Source: Elusimicrobiota bacterium
Lineage (GTDB): Bacteria; Elusimicrobiota; Elusimicrobia; UBA1565
NCBI GenBank assembly: GCA_016196755.1
Contig: JACPXC010000045.1
Location: forward strand, 124,001-188,000
Reading direction: 5' to 3'
DNA length: 64,000 bases
In this document: piece after piece, positions 50,293-58,753 of the stretch
Layout: each line of letters opens with the position of its first letter
Position numbering within the stretch: the stretch's first letter is position 1
Translations under genes and position numbers: made by a program
The notes under the pieces: generated by a model
Told to the model about the DNA's origin: nothing
The model's input: the letters and a program-made list of their open reading frames with translations, nothing else
Database searches by the model: none

Positions 50293-50960
50293 AGCGGGCG
50301 AAAGCGAAGGGCCTCAAGGTCATGCTGTGCGACGACGAGATGCTGTTCCGGGACATCCTCAAGGACCGGCTCAAATCGGAGCGCGACATCACCGTCATCG
50401 GCGAGGCCAACAGCGGCGTCGAGGCCCTGCGCCTGGTCAAGGAGCTCAAACCCGACGTCGTGCTGATGGACATCAGCATGGCCGGCGGCAGCGGCATCGA
50501 GGCCACGCGCCAGATCACCAAGGCCGTCCCCGGCACCAAGGTCCTGATGCTGTCCTCCTACACCGACGAGTCCCATGTGATGGAGGCCGTGCAGGCCGGC
50601 GCCTACGGCTATATCTCCAAGAAGCTCCCCACCCAGGAGCTCGTGCGCGCCCTGCGCGCCTTCGCCGAGCAGGGCACCCTCCTGCCGTCGCCGCTCATGC
50701 AGCGCATGGTCAGCCGGCTCAATTCGGTCAACCGCGTCTCGGCCTCGAGCCCGCTGGGCGACCTCACCCAGACCCAGATGAAGGTCCTGGCCCTGCTCGG
50801 GGAAGGCAAGGCCAACAAGGAGATCGCCGAAGAGCTGGGCTGCAACGTCAAGACGATCAAGAACCACCTCAACGTCCTGTTCCAGAAGTTCGACGTCAAG
50901 AACCGGACCGAGGCCGTCGTGAAGGGCATCCGCACCGGCCTCATCTCCGGCCGCTTCTAA
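50289..50960 (+). CDS. NarL/FixJ-family response regulator
   Basis: A 223-residue regulator. The receiver domain (about 9-125) has MLCDDEMLFRDIL, phosphoacceptor Asp in DVVLMDISMAGGSG and Lys in GYISKKLPTQEL. The LuxR-type helix-turn-helix (about 158-218) reads LTQTQMKVLALLGEGKANKEIAEELGCNVKTIKNHL. The TTG start overlaps the FolD-like stop by 4 bp. The partner kinase is unknown. The TAA stop forms the first bases of a 17-bp tandem repeat and hairpin element. Confidence 0.93.
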   Translation: MKRAKAKGLKVMLCDDEMLFRDILKDRLKSERDITVIGEANSGVEALRLVKELKPDVVLMDISMAGGSGIEATRQITKAVPGTKVLMLSSYTDESHVMEAVQAGAYGYISKKLPTQELVRALRAFAEQGTLLPSPLMQRMVSRLNSVNRVSASSPLGDLTQTQMKVLALLGEGKANKEIAEELGCNVKTIKNHLNVLFQKFDVKNRTEAVVKGIRTGLISGRF

Positions 50961-51044
50961 CGGTGCCAGTTGTTTAACGGTGCCAGTTGTTGACTTGTTG
51001 ACTTTCGTCTGCGACGAAAGTCAACAAGTCAACAACTGGCACCG
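50958..51044. repeat. Long perfect hairpin with a 17-bp tandem repeat at a stop codon
   Basis: TAACGGTGCCAGTTGTT is repeated head to tail at 50958-50974 and 50975-50991; the first copy starts with the stop codon of the NarL gene. From 50978 the sequence forms a perfect 32-bp inverted repeat (50978-51009 and 51013-51044) with a TGC loop. Arms start CGGTGCCAG and end CTGGCACCG, as in many REP-type or miniature mobile elements. There is no T-run. It may be an inserted repetitive element that also works as a transcription end. Confidence 0.8.
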
Positions 51045-51067
51045 ATGTAACATTTCGTGTAGGACTC

Positions 51068-51096
51068 TTGACGTTCCGGGGGGCGTCCGATACACT
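51068..51096 (+). promoter_or_regulatory. Promoter of the phosphoesterase gene
   Basis: TTGACG (51068-51073), 17 bp, TACACT (51091-51096). The TTG at 51068 is in frame with the gene but belongs to the -35 box, so the protein must start later, at the GTG at 51110. Confidence 0.65.
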
Positions 51097-51109
51097 TAAG
51101 GTACCCTCC

Positions 51110-52045
51110 GTGGACGAGACATCCTTAGCCCCCGCCGAGCTCCTAGAGGCTCTCCCGGCCGTCGTTGAGACCCCGGAATCCCTGCTGGCCGAGATCTCCG
51201 CGCCGTTCCGCACGCGGCGCCAGCTGGCCCGCCTGGAGTCCTCCTCTCGCACGGCTTCCGACACCTTTCGGTTCGCGGTCCTCGGCGACGCCGAGCCGGG
51301 GCGCTTCTGGATCTTCCGGCGGCTCTTCAACAAGCCCGGGGTATTCGAGACCCAGGTGCGGCGCGTCCAGGACGAGGCCTGCGACTTCACGATGCAGCTC
51401 GGCGACATGGTCAGCCGCGGGACGGTCGGCAACTACCTGGCCTTTTTCGAGAACCTTTCGGCCTGGGGCGTAACGACCCCCTACTTGACGACGATCGGCA
51501 ACCACGACCGGCGTTTCCCGCACGGGGTCACCGACGCCCGCTTGTACCGCTCCTGCTTCGGGTCGACCAACTACTCCTACGACCGAGGAGGCTGGCGCTT
51601 CGTCTCGCTCGACTCGAGCGCCATGCGCGTGACGCCCAGCCAGCTGCGCTGGCTCGACCGCGTGCTGGACACCCCTCTCAAGACCGCGGTATTCACCCAC
51701 ATCCCCCCGGCCGTCCTGCGCGAGTGGACCGACTATCACGGCGCGCGCGGGGTCGGGGGCTTCAAGGAAGGCGCCGCCGAGTTCACCGACCTCCTCTCGC
51801 GCCGGGCGGTGCGGCGCGTCTACATGGGGCACATCCACGCCTTCGGCGTGCAGGACTACAAGGGCGTGCGCTACGTGCTGACCGGCGGCGGCGGCTCGCC
51901 GCTGTTCCCCTGCGGCGTCTCCGACCGGTTCCATCACTACCTCGTGGTGACGGCCGGCCCCGACGGCCTGCGCGAGACCGTGCGCTGCGCCGACGGGCGC
52001 GACCTGACGATCCCTCAGGCCCGCGTCGTGCTCTCCCGGGCCTGA
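51110..52045 (+). CDS. Calcineurin-like metallophosphoesterase
   Basis: A 311-residue two-metal phosphoesterase. Motifs in order: FAVLGDAEPG (DxE where many have DxH), MQLGDMVSRG (GDxx), IGNHDRRF (GNHD), KTAVFTHIPP and MGHIHAFG (GHxH). The N-terminal 60 residues are an acidic helical extension (LAPAELLEALPAVVETPES). Substrate is unknown; relatives act on nucleotides, phospholipids or phosphoproteins. The GTG start is chosen because the upstream TTG lies in the promoter. The 3' end overlaps the convergent transporter gene by 31 bp. Confidence 0.9.
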   Translation: MDETSLAPAELLEALPAVVETPESLLAEISAPFRTRRQLARLESSSRTASDTFRFAVLGDAEPGRFWIFRRLFNKPGVFETQVRRVQDEACDFTMQLGDMVSRGTVGNYLAFFENLSAWGVTTPYLTTIGNHDRRFPHGVTDARLYRSCFGSTNYSYDRGGWRFVSLDSSAMRVTPSQLRWLDRVLDTPLKTAVFTHIPPAVLREWTDYHGARGVGGFKEGAAEFTDLLSRRAVRRVYMGHIHAFGVQDYKGVRYVLTGGGGSPLFPCGVSDRFHHYLVVTAGPDGLRETVRCADGRDLTIPQARVVLSRA

Positions 52046-52875
52046 GACAGGCTCCCCAGCGCCATCGCGGCGAGGATGATCGTCCCCCCCAGCGCCTGAC
52101 GCGCCGTGAAGGCCTCCCCCCCCAGCGTCCAGGCCGTCAATGCCGCGAACACGGGCTCCAGCGTGAAGATCAAGGACACCTTGAGCGGCGGGACCTCCTT
52201 CTGCGCCTTCATCTGGATGAGGAAGGCCGAGAGGTTCGGGATAAGGGCTAGGAACCAGACCGCGGCCCAGGCCCGCGGGGTAGGAACGCCGAGCGCGGCC
52301 CCTTGGAAGCTCGCCAGGGCGAACGCCCCCGCCGCGCAGACCCAGAACTGGTGGAAGGCCAGCAGGACCGGGTCGCTGCCCTTGACGTAGGCGTCGGTGG
52401 CCAGGAGGTGCGCGGCGTAGGCCATCGCAGAGACCAAAGTCAGCGCGTCGCCCTTGTTGAAACCCTCCGCCCCCCCGGTCAGGACCCAAAGGCCGGCCAG
52501 CGCCAGCGCCGTCTCCAGCCATTGAGCCTTGGTCGGCGGGCGGCGCAGGACGGCCAGCAATCCAAGAGGCACGAAAAGCACGAAGAGCCCGGTGATGAAG
52601 CCCGAATTCGAGGCCGTCGTGTAGGCCAGGCCGGCGGTCTGGGTCCAGTACAGGACGAGCAGGATGGCGCCGAGGACGGCCCCCTGCTTGAGCTGGGCCG
52701 CGGGCCGCGCCCGCCGCAGCACCCAAGGCAGGAGGCAGAGCGCCGAGAGCGCGAAGCGCCAGCCTACCATCGAGGCCGGCGCGACGGACGCCAAGGTGTC
52801 CTTGACGAGGACGAAGGTCGAGCCCCAGACGACGCAGCAGTAGACCAGCCCGAGGTCGAGCCAGGTGAACCTCAC
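52015..52875 (-). CDS. EamA/DMT-family transporter
   Basis: A 286-residue membrane protein with ten helices in two EamA repeats, about 5-135 and 145-280. The repeat openings are VYCCVVWGSTFVLVKDTL and DALTLVSAMAYAAHLLATD; the end of the second (IFTLEPVFAALTAWTLGGE) is typical. Such proteins export amino acids or other small metabolites. The GTG start overlaps the stop of the dipeptide epimerase gene by 4 bp, so it may move a related peptide or amino acid. Confidence 0.9.
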   Translation of the reverse strand: MRFTWLDLGLVYCCVVWGSTFVLVKDTLASVAPASMVGWRFALSALCLLPWVLRRARPAAQLKQGAVLGAILLVLYWTQTAGLAYTTASNSGFITGLFVLFVPLGLLAVLRRPPTKAQWLETALALAGLWVLTGGAEGFNKGDALTLVSAMAYAAHLLATDAYVKGSDPVLLAFHQFWVCAAGAFALASFQGAALGVPTPRAWAAVWFLALIPNLSAFLIQMKAQKEVPPLKVSLIFTLEPVFAALTAWTLGGEAFTARQALGGTIILAAMALGSLSQARESTTRA

Positions 52876-53924
52876 GCGGCGCTCAGCCAGGGCCCCGCGC
52901 GCGTGAAGTCGCCGGCGGGCTGATCGGCCTCGAGCAGCCAGTCCGAGTCCAGGTCGACGAAGCCAAAGGCTCCCGTCCCCAGCGCCAGTCCGACGCTGGG
53001 CGAGAGGCCCAGCGCGGACTCCTGCATGCAGCCGATCATGAGCCCGGCGCCCGCCGCGCGCGCGGCCGCTACGGTCTCGACGGCGCCGATGAGGCCCATC
53101 TTCGCCACCTTCACGTTGACGACGGCGGCCGCCCCGGCGGCGAGGACCCGCACGGCGTCCTCCGGTCCCTGCACGCTTTCGTCGGCGGCCACCGGCACGG
53201 GACAGCGCCGGCTTACCCAGGCCAGGCCGCCCAGGTCCGCGGCCGGCACCGGCTGCTCGACGAGGACCGCCCGCAGCCCGCGCCTCAGGCAGGCCTCGCT
53301 CAGGCGCACGGCGCCGGCCCGGCCCAGGCGCTGGTTGCCGTCGAGGATGAGGGCAGGGCGCCGGCCGCCGCGCCGTCCCGCGGCGTCGGCGGCCTCGGCG
53401 CGGGCCAGGTCCGCGGCGTAGCCCGTGCCGACCTTGACCTTGAGGACGCGGAAGCCCTCGGCGGCCGCGCGCTGGGCCGCGGCGGCGGTCTCGGCGGGCG
53501 GCGCGGCGGAGAGGGTGAGATCGGTCTCGACGCGCGCCTTGGCGCCGCCGAACCAGGCCGCCCAGCCGAGGCCCAGGGAACGGCGGACCGCGTCGGTCAG
53601 CGCGCACTCGAGCGCCGCGGCGGCGGGCAGGACGGTCCGGCCCGCCGCCCGGGTCGCTCGGGTCAGCGCGGCCAGGGCGCGGGCGTCGCGCCCCCGGCAG
53701 GAGGCCGCCATGCGGCGAAGGGCGGCCGCGAGCATGGTCGGGCGCAGGCGCGCGTTGACGACCGAGCCGGAGGCCTCCCCCCAGCCCTCGACGCCGGAGC
53801 GCAGGCGCACGCCGACCAGGACGTTCTCCGTCGAATCCTTGCGGCCCAGGGCGGTGATGAAGGGAGTCTTGAGGCGGATGGTTCGCCGCTCGACGGTGAA
53901 CGCGGCGACGGCGAATGGATTCAC
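52872..53924 (-). CDS. Enolase-superfamily dipeptide epimerase
   Basis: A 350-residue protein of the muconate-lactonising subgroup. Catalytic and metal residues are in order: Lys-x-Lys in RVLKVKVGTG, Asp in LILDGNQRLG, Glu in AVLVEQPVP, Asp in VAADESVQG and Lys in VVNVKVAKMG. The end FGFVDLDSDWLL resembles L-Ala-D/L-Glu epimerases used in murein peptide recycling. I start it at the GTG at 53924, which follows a TATAGT box; an upstream start would read through that promoter. Exact substrate is uncertain. Co-transcribed with an EamA transporter. Confidence 0.88.
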   Translation of the reverse strand: MNPFAVAAFTVERRTIRLKTPFITALGRKDSTENVLVGVRLRSGVEGWGEASGSVVNARLRPTMLAAALRRMAASCRGRDARALAALTRATRAAGRTVLPAAAALECALTDAVRRSLGLGWAAWFGGAKARVETDLTLSAAPPAETAAAAQRAAAEGFRVLKVKVGTGYAADLARAEAADAAGRRGGRRPALILDGNQRLGRAGAVRLSEACLRRGLRAVLVEQPVPAADLGGLAWVSRRCPVPVAADESVQGPEDAVRVLAAGAAAVVNVKVAKMGLIGAVETVAAARAAGAGLMIGCMQESALGLSPSVGLALGTGAFGFVDLDSDWLLEADQPAGDFTRAGPWLSAA

Positions 53925-53933
53925 CGTCGGAAA

Positions 53934-53966
53934 TATACTATAAATCGCCGACCATGAAGCTGTCAC
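53934..53966. promoter_or_regulatory. Face-to-face overlapping promoters
   Basis: TATACTATAAA at 53934-53944 contains a plus-strand TATACT (53934-53939) and TATAAA (53939-53944) for the gene at 53954, and a minus-strand TATAGT (53942-53937) with GTGACA (53966-53961) 18 bp upstream for the epimerase at 53924. The two genes cannot easily initiate at the same time. Confidence 0.5.
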
Positions 53967-55027
53967 TGACGGCGCTCTGCGTCCTCCTCCTGGCCCCGTC
54001 CGTCCGGGCCAAAGGCGAGCGTTGGGAGCTCGGCGGCGTGGAGTTCTACGGCAGCGACCGCGTCGACGCGGACCGCTTCGCCGCCAAGCACGCCGCGGAC
54101 ATCCGCCACATGCTCAATCGCTGGGGGGCCGCCGCCAAGCCCGCTCAGGCCCAGGCCGAGGCCCTGCGCGTCAAGCTCGAGGCCGCGGCCAAGGAGATGG
54201 GCGGCTTCGGCTGGGCCGGCCTCGAGGTCGTGGAACTCGGGGACTCCGAGGGCGGCTCGAGCAAGGTCCTCCTGATGGTGGATGTCGTCGAGAAGGACCA
54301 GATGTCCCAGCGCTACCCTTTCCGCCCGCCGCCGACCAAGGACGTGCCGGACCCGGCCGGCCTCATCGCCAAATGGGCGGGCTACGAGGACGCCGGGCGC
54401 CAGGCGGCGCTCGCCAGCGGCGCCGATCTCAAGCGCACGGCCTGTCCCGCCTTTTATTGCCCGGAGGGCACCGGGACCCCGGAGATGAACGCGGTCGAGA
54501 GCCTGTTCCTCGACAAGGTGGCCGCCAACAAGAAGGCGCTGGCCGAGGTCCTGCGCGAGGACAAGGACGGCCGGAAGCGCGCTCGGGCGCTGTTCCTGCT
54601 CACCTACCTGCGCGACGCCGACGAGGTCATCGGCCACGTGCTCGCCGCCCTGCTCGACCCCGACACCAGGGTCCGCGAGGCCGGGGTGACCATCCTCAAC
54701 GACATCGCCATCCATCACAAGGACGTCGTCTTGCCGATCAAGGAGGCGGCGCGGATGCTCGACTATCCGACGTCGACCGACCGCCAGCGTGCGCTGGCCC
54801 TGTTCCTGAGCGTGGGCGACAACCCCGATCAGCGCTCGCTGGTCTACGGCCCCCCCGCCGACCAGTTCCTGCGCCTCTTGCGCACCAAGCACCCGGGCGT
54901 GCGCGACATGGCCCACACCCTCCTGAGCATCCTCTCCAAGGAGAGCCACGCCGTCGACGACTACGAGGCCTGGGACAAATGGCTCTGGCGCGCGCGTCAG
55001 GCGCAGATACGCAAGGGCGGCGAGTAG
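53954..55027 (+). CDS. Secreted HEAT-repeat protein of unknown function
   Basis: A 357-residue protein with a signal peptide (LSLTALCVLLLAPSVRA). The first domain (about 20-130) has the alternating pattern ELGGVEFYGSDRVDADRFAAKHAADI and LLMVDVVEKDQ, reminiscent of POTRA-like or FMN-binding periplasmic folds, without a firm match. Residues about 165-345 are HEAT-like helices (RARALFLLTYLRDADEVIGHVLAALLDPDTRVREAG). Two Cys are in TACPAFYCPEG. A small membrane protein gene follows after 5 bp and is probably co-transcribed. Confidence 0.8.
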   Translation: MKLSLTALCVLLLAPSVRAKGERWELGGVEFYGSDRVDADRFAAKHAADIRHMLNRWGAAAKPAQAQAEALRVKLEAAAKEMGGFGWAGLEVVELGDSEGGSSKVLLMVDVVEKDQMSQRYPFRPPPTKDVPDPAGLIAKWAGYEDAGRQAALASGADLKRTACPAFYCPEGTGTPEMNAVESLFLDKVAANKKALAEVLREDKDGRKRARALFLLTYLRDADEVIGHVLAALLDPDTRVREAGVTILNDIAIHHKDVVLPIKEAARMLDYPTSTDRQRALALFLSVGDNPDQRSLVYGPPADQFLRLLRTKHPGVRDMAHTLLSILSKESHAVDDYEAWDKWLWRARQAQIRKGGE

Positions 55028-55032
55028 GCTCC

Positions 55033-55272
55033 TTGTTCGCGGCGGCCGCCCCGGTCGTCCATAAGATCACCGAGGCCGACCTCAACCGGCCCGACGCCTC
55101 CAAGCTCGGCATGCAGTTGTCGCAGGCCGTGGTGGGCAAGGCGGTCCTTTCCATGCTCTTTGCGACGATGGCGTTCTATTACCTGCACACCGGGCGGCGC
55201 CACAACGACCCCGGCCGGCTCGTCTGGGCGGCGGCGTTCGGTATCCTGACCGTCCTGGTCTGGTGCGTGTGA
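55033..55272 (+). CDS. Small membrane protein
   Basis: A 79-residue protein from a TTG start with two short hydrophobic segments (VLSMLFATMAFYYLHTG and RLVWAAAFGILTVLVW). The N-terminal part (VVHKITEADLNRPDASKLG) is soluble. It comes 5 bp after the HEAT-repeat gene. No family recognised; it may anchor its neighbour. Confidence 0.6.
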   Translation: MFAAAAPVVHKITEADLNRPDASKLGMQLSQAVVGKAVLSMLFATMAFYYLHTGRRHNDPGRLVWAAAFGILTVLVWCV

Positions 55273-55287
55273 GCCGGAAATAGGGAG

Positions 55288-55359
55288 TGTCCCCACCAGG
55301 AATCGAACCTGGATTCCCTGCTTAGAAGGCAGGTGCTCTATCCATTGAGCTATGGGGAC
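55288..55359 (-). tRNA. tRNA-Arg (TCT anticodon)
   Basis: Minus-strand cloverleaf: acceptor GTCCCCA/TGGGGAC, D-arm GCTC/GAGC, anticodon stem CCTGC/GCAGG with loop CTTCTAA, T-arm CCAGG-TTCGATT-CCTGG, discriminator A. The anticodon TCT reads AGA/AGG, codons that are rare in this G+C-rich window. CCA is not encoded, in contrast to tRNA-His. Confidence 0.95.
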
Positions 55360-55398
55360 GCGACGCTGATTCTACCAACAATATCCAGCGTCGGCTGT

Positions 55399-57978
55399 TT
55401 ATCGGCGGGCAGTGGAAGGAAACGACGGCAGCAGCATGTGGAAGGCGGAGCCTTTCCCGAGCTCGCTCTCCGCCCAGATGCTGCCGCCGTGCGCCTCGAC
55501 GATCTTCTTGACGAGGTGCAGGCCCAGTCCGATGTTGCCCTTCGAGTCGCCCTTCTCGACGCGGAAGAAGCGGTCGAAGACTCGGCGCAGGTGCTCCGGG
55601 GCGATCCCTACCCCCTCGTCGCGCACGCTCAGCCGGACATGGTCCTCGAGCCGGTGGGCCGACACCCAGACGCGGCCGCCGGGCGTATTGAAGCGCAGCG
55701 CGTTGGTGACGAGGTTCTCGAGGGCCAGCGCCAGATAGCGCCGGTCGACGTCGGCCCATAGCCCGCGAGGCACCTTGTTGAGGACGCGGACACGGCGCTT
55801 GCGGCAGAGCGGCGCGATCCCGCTCAGGTACTCCGCGACCAGCCGGCCCAGGTCGAGCGCCTCGCGCTTGAGCTCCCTGCCGGCCTCCAGGCTCGAGAGG
55901 GTCAGCACGTCCTCCACCAGCCAGGCCAGCCGGTCGGCGTGGCTGCGGATGATGCGCACGAAGCGCTTGCGGTGGGCCTTGTCCTCGAGCGCGCCGCCCA
56001 GGAGCGTGTCGGTGAAGCCCTTGATCGCCGCCACCGGCGTCCGGAACTCGTGCGAGACGTTCGAGACGAAGTCCTTCTGGGTGCGCTCGCTCTCGCGCAG
56101 CGTCTCCTCGGCCTCCTTGATCTCGGTGATGTCGACGGCGAGGATGATCACACCCGCGGGACGGCCGGAGGCTCCCGCGGTCGGTACCAGGTCCCGCCGG
56201 AGCCACCGTCTGCCTCCTTTAGGCGAGTCGACCTGCTCGATGACGCCGAGCTTGGGCACGCCGGAGCCGATGACGGCCAGGTCCTCCTCGTGATAGCGGT
56301 CCGCGTCCTGCGGGAACAGCTCGTAGGCCGAGCGTCCCTCGACGCGGGAGGTCGGCAGGCCGAACCAATCGGCCGCGGAGCGGTTGCAGCGCAGGATACG
56401 GTTCTCCGCGTCCTTGAACCAGATCATCGCGTTGACCGAGTCCAGGATGAGCTGCTGCTCGGCGCGCTTGCGCTGGAGGGCGTCCTCCGTCTGCCGGCGC
56501 TCGAGGAACTGCCCGACCTGCTTGCCGACGCCGTCGAAGAGCTCGAGCACCTTGGGAGGCGGCCTGCGGCTGGTCCCGCTCAAGAACTCGACGGTGCCGA
56601 GCGGGCCCGCGCGGCCCATGATGGGGACCAGGAACGCCCCGCGCAGACCCGCCTCCCGGGCGGCCTTGGCGCGCGGGAAGTTGGCGTAGCCCTCCAGGTT
56701 CCCGATCCACACGGCCTTGCCGCCCGTCCACGTCAGACCCGGTAGGTCGGCGCCGCGGCGGATCTCAGACCAGGCCTTGAGCGCCCGGAGCCGGCCGCGC
56801 GGGACCTCGGCCGCCCGCCAGGAGGCGATGGGCTTGAGCGCGCCCGCGTCCGGTTCGGCCTGCCAGACGAAGCCCGCGTGCCAGTCGAACGTCTCGCAGA
56901 CGGTCTTCAAGAACCCGCGCAGGGCCTCGGGGACCGTCTGCGCGCTCCAAAGGATGCGCGCCGCGGCCGCTTGGACGCTCAGGATGTCCTCGCCGGCCTT
57001 CTTCTCGGTCACGTCCATCACCACCCCGCAGACCCTCGCGGCCTTGCCGGACTCGTCGCGTATCACGCTGCCATGGTCCTCCATCGACAGCAGGAGGCCG
57101 TCGTGGCGGACCATGCGGAAGCGGACCGTATAGTCGCCGCAGCGGGCGATGGCGTCGCGCACCGTGGCCTCGTAGCGCGCTTGGTCGGCCGGGTGGATGC
57201 GGTCGAGGTTCAGGCCGGGGGCGAGCTCGGCGCCGGGTTCGAGGCCGTAGATCTCCCGCGCGTTGGCCGAGCGGTCGATGAGGCCGGTCTTGAGGTCCCA
57301 GTTCCAGGCGACCATGCGCGTCGCCGAGAGGGCGCGCGTGAGCGTCTCGTCGCTCCGGCGCGAGAGCGCGTAGAGCCGCGAGCTCTCGATGGCCGCGCCC
57401 ACCCGGAGGCCGAGCTCCTCGCCCAACTGCATGTCGGCCGCGCTGGGGGCGCGGCCGCCGGCGTTATGCCCGAAGCTGAGGGCCCCGATCGCGCGCCCGT
57501 TGGCCTTCAAGGGCACGCAGACGAAATGCCCGGCGCCGAGCCGGCGGAGCAGCCGCGGGAGGGCGGACTCCCCGGGGGGCGCGCGGAAGCAGTCCGGCCC
57601 GACGGAGGTCACGAACTCCGGGCGGCCGGTGCGCACGACGCGGAGGATCGGGTGCGAGGCGGGGTCCGGCGGGAAGCGCCGCCGCAAATCGCGCAGCAGC
57701 TCGAGCCTGCCGTGCTTGACGTCGGCTAGCGCTATCGGCTCGAGCGCTCCGGCTTGGTCGACTAAGTCGATCAAGCACCACTGCCCTATCCTGGGCACGG
57801 CCAGCGCGGCGAGGTTGGAGAGCACCTTCGGCAGCTCGAGGCTTTCCGAGAGCATGCGGCTGGCCTCGCTCAGGAAGCTCAGCCGCTGGTGCGCGGCGAC
57901 GGTCTGGTGCCAGAGCTTGGCCTCGCGCTCGGGGGCGCGGCGGCGGCGCTCGACGCTGAGGGACTGTCGCGTGATCAA
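55399..57978 (-). CDS. GAF/PAS-domain sensor histidine kinase
   Basis: An 859-residue soluble kinase. Order: GAF (about 45-200; VPRIGQWCLIDLVDQAG, FVCVPLKANGRAIGALSFGH), PAS/PAC (about 210-330; TRMVAWNWDLKTG), second GAF (about 340-500; FDWHAGFVWQAE, GAFLVPIMGRAGPLGTVEF), second PAS (about 510-635; MIWFKDAENRILRCN), HisKA with SNVSHEFRTPVAAIKGF and HATPase (LVTNALRF, RDEGVGIAPEHL, IGLGLHLVKKI). It senses unknown cytoplasmic or small-molecule signals. No regulator gene adjoins; an orphan regulator elsewhere in the window could be the partner. A TATACT box (57991-57986) lies 7 nt before its TTG start. Confidence 0.93.
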   Translation of the reverse strand: MITRQSLSVERRRRAPEREAKLWHQTVAAHQRLSFLSEASRMLSESLELPKVLSNLAALAVPRIGQWCLIDLVDQAGALEPIALADVKHGRLELLRDLRRRFPPDPASHPILRVVRTGRPEFVTSVGPDCFRAPPGESALPRLLRRLGAGHFVCVPLKANGRAIGALSFGHNAGGRAPSAADMQLGEELGLRVGAAIESSRLYALSRRSDETLTRALSATRMVAWNWDLKTGLIDRSANAREIYGLEPGAELAPGLNLDRIHPADQARYEATVRDAIARCGDYTVRFRMVRHDGLLLSMEDHGSVIRDESGKAARVCGVVMDVTEKKAGEDILSVQAAAARILWSAQTVPEALRGFLKTVCETFDWHAGFVWQAEPDAGALKPIASWRAAEVPRGRLRALKAWSEIRRGADLPGLTWTGGKAVWIGNLEGYANFPRAKAAREAGLRGAFLVPIMGRAGPLGTVEFLSGTSRRPPPKVLELFDGVGKQVGQFLERRQTEDALQRKRAEQQLILDSVNAMIWFKDAENRILRCNRSAADWFGLPTSRVEGRSAYELFPQDADRYHEEDLAVIGSGVPKLGVIEQVDSPKGGRRWLRRDLVPTAGASGRPAGVIILAVDITEIKEAEETLRESERTQKDFVSNVSHEFRTPVAAIKGFTDTLLGGALEDKAHRKRFVRIIRSHADRLAWLVEDVLTLSSLEAGRELKREALDLGRLVAEYLSGIAPLCRKRRVRVLNKVPRGLWADVDRRYLALALENLVTNALRFNTPGGRVWVSAHRLEDHVRLSVRDEGVGIAPEHLRRVFDRFFRVEKGDSKGNIGLGLHLVKKIVEAHGGSIWAESELGKGSAFHMLLPSFPSTARR

Positions 57979-58069
57979 GACCGGAAGTATACGAGGAATT
58001 CATTGCCGCCTCGTCGCATCCACGTCAATTAGTCGTGACATGGGGTCCTAGGAAACCGTCCACGTGCAG

Positions 58070-58099
58070 TTGAGGCGCAGGCCGCAAATCGGCTTTAAT
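58070..58099 (+). promoter_or_regulatory. Promoter of tpx
   Basis: TTGAGG (58070-58075), 18 bp, TTTAAT (58094-58099). The leader of about 25 nt includes CAGGAGAGACC before the ATG at 58129, so this gene is leadered, unlike many others here. Confidence 0.55.
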
Positions 58100-58128
58100 C
58101 CCGTATCGCGTCGTACCCAGGAGAGACC

Positions 58129-58623
58129 ATGGCCACGATCACCTTGAAGGGCAATCCGATCAACACCTCCGGCACCCTGCCGGCCGTCGGCAGCCAAGCC
58201 CCCGATTTCAGCGTCGTCAAGGAGGACTTGAGCGAGGCCCCCCTCTCCTCGTTCTCGGGCCGCAAAGTCCTCAACGTCTTCCCGAGCGTCGACACCGGCG
58301 TCTGCGCCAACAGCGTGCGCCAGTTCAACACGCGCGCCGCGGCTTTGAAGGACACCGTCGTCCTCAACCTCTCCAAGGACCTGCCCTTCGCCTTGAAGCG
58401 CTTCTGCGGCGCGGAGGGGATCAAGAACGCCCAGGCCGCCTCGGTCTGGCGCTCCGACTTCGCCCGGAAGTACGGCCTCGAGATCGTCGACGGGCCGCTC
58501 AAGGGCCTGTGCTCGCGGGTCGTCCTCGTCCTCGACGGCTCCAACAAGGTCGTCTACGCCCAGCAGGTGGCCGAGATCGCCGCCGAGCCGGACTACGACG
58601 CGGCGCTCAAGACGCTGGCCTGA
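58129..58623 (+). CDS. tpx: Thiol peroxidase Tpx
   Basis: A 164-residue atypical two-cysteine peroxiredoxin. It starts with ITLKGNPINTSGTLPAVGSQAPDFSVV. The peroxidatic Cys is in FPSVDTGVCANSVRQFN and the resolving Cys in LKRFCGAEGIKN; the catalytic Arg is in GLCSRVVLVLD. It reduces H2O2 and alkyl peroxides with thioredoxin, in the cytoplasm or periplasm. No signal peptide is seen. A clear AGGAGA site sets the start. It is the second peroxide-removing enzyme in the window. Confidence 0.96.
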   Translation: MATITLKGNPINTSGTLPAVGSQAPDFSVVKEDLSEAPLSSFSGRKVLNVFPSVDTGVCANSVRQFNTRAAALKDTVVLNLSKDLPFALKRFCGAEGIKNAQAASVWRSDFARKYGLEIVDGPLKGLCSRVVLVLDGSNKVVYAQQVAEIAAEPDYDAALKTLA

Positions 58624-58654
58624 GTATCCGCCCTTTCTGTTAGAATGTTCCGTC

Positions 58655-58753
<99 letters not shown>

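Noticed and set aside
50978-51044. Long inverted repeat as an ordinary intrinsic terminator
   Set aside because: The 32-bp perfect stem is much longer than needed, it has no T-run, and it is joined to a tandem direct repeat at the stop codon; a repetitive element explains it better, although it may stop transcription too.
51068-51109. TTG at 51068 as start of the phosphoesterase
   Set aside because: The TTG is the first part of a TTGACG box that has a TACACT box 17 bp further on, so it lies upstream of the transcript start.
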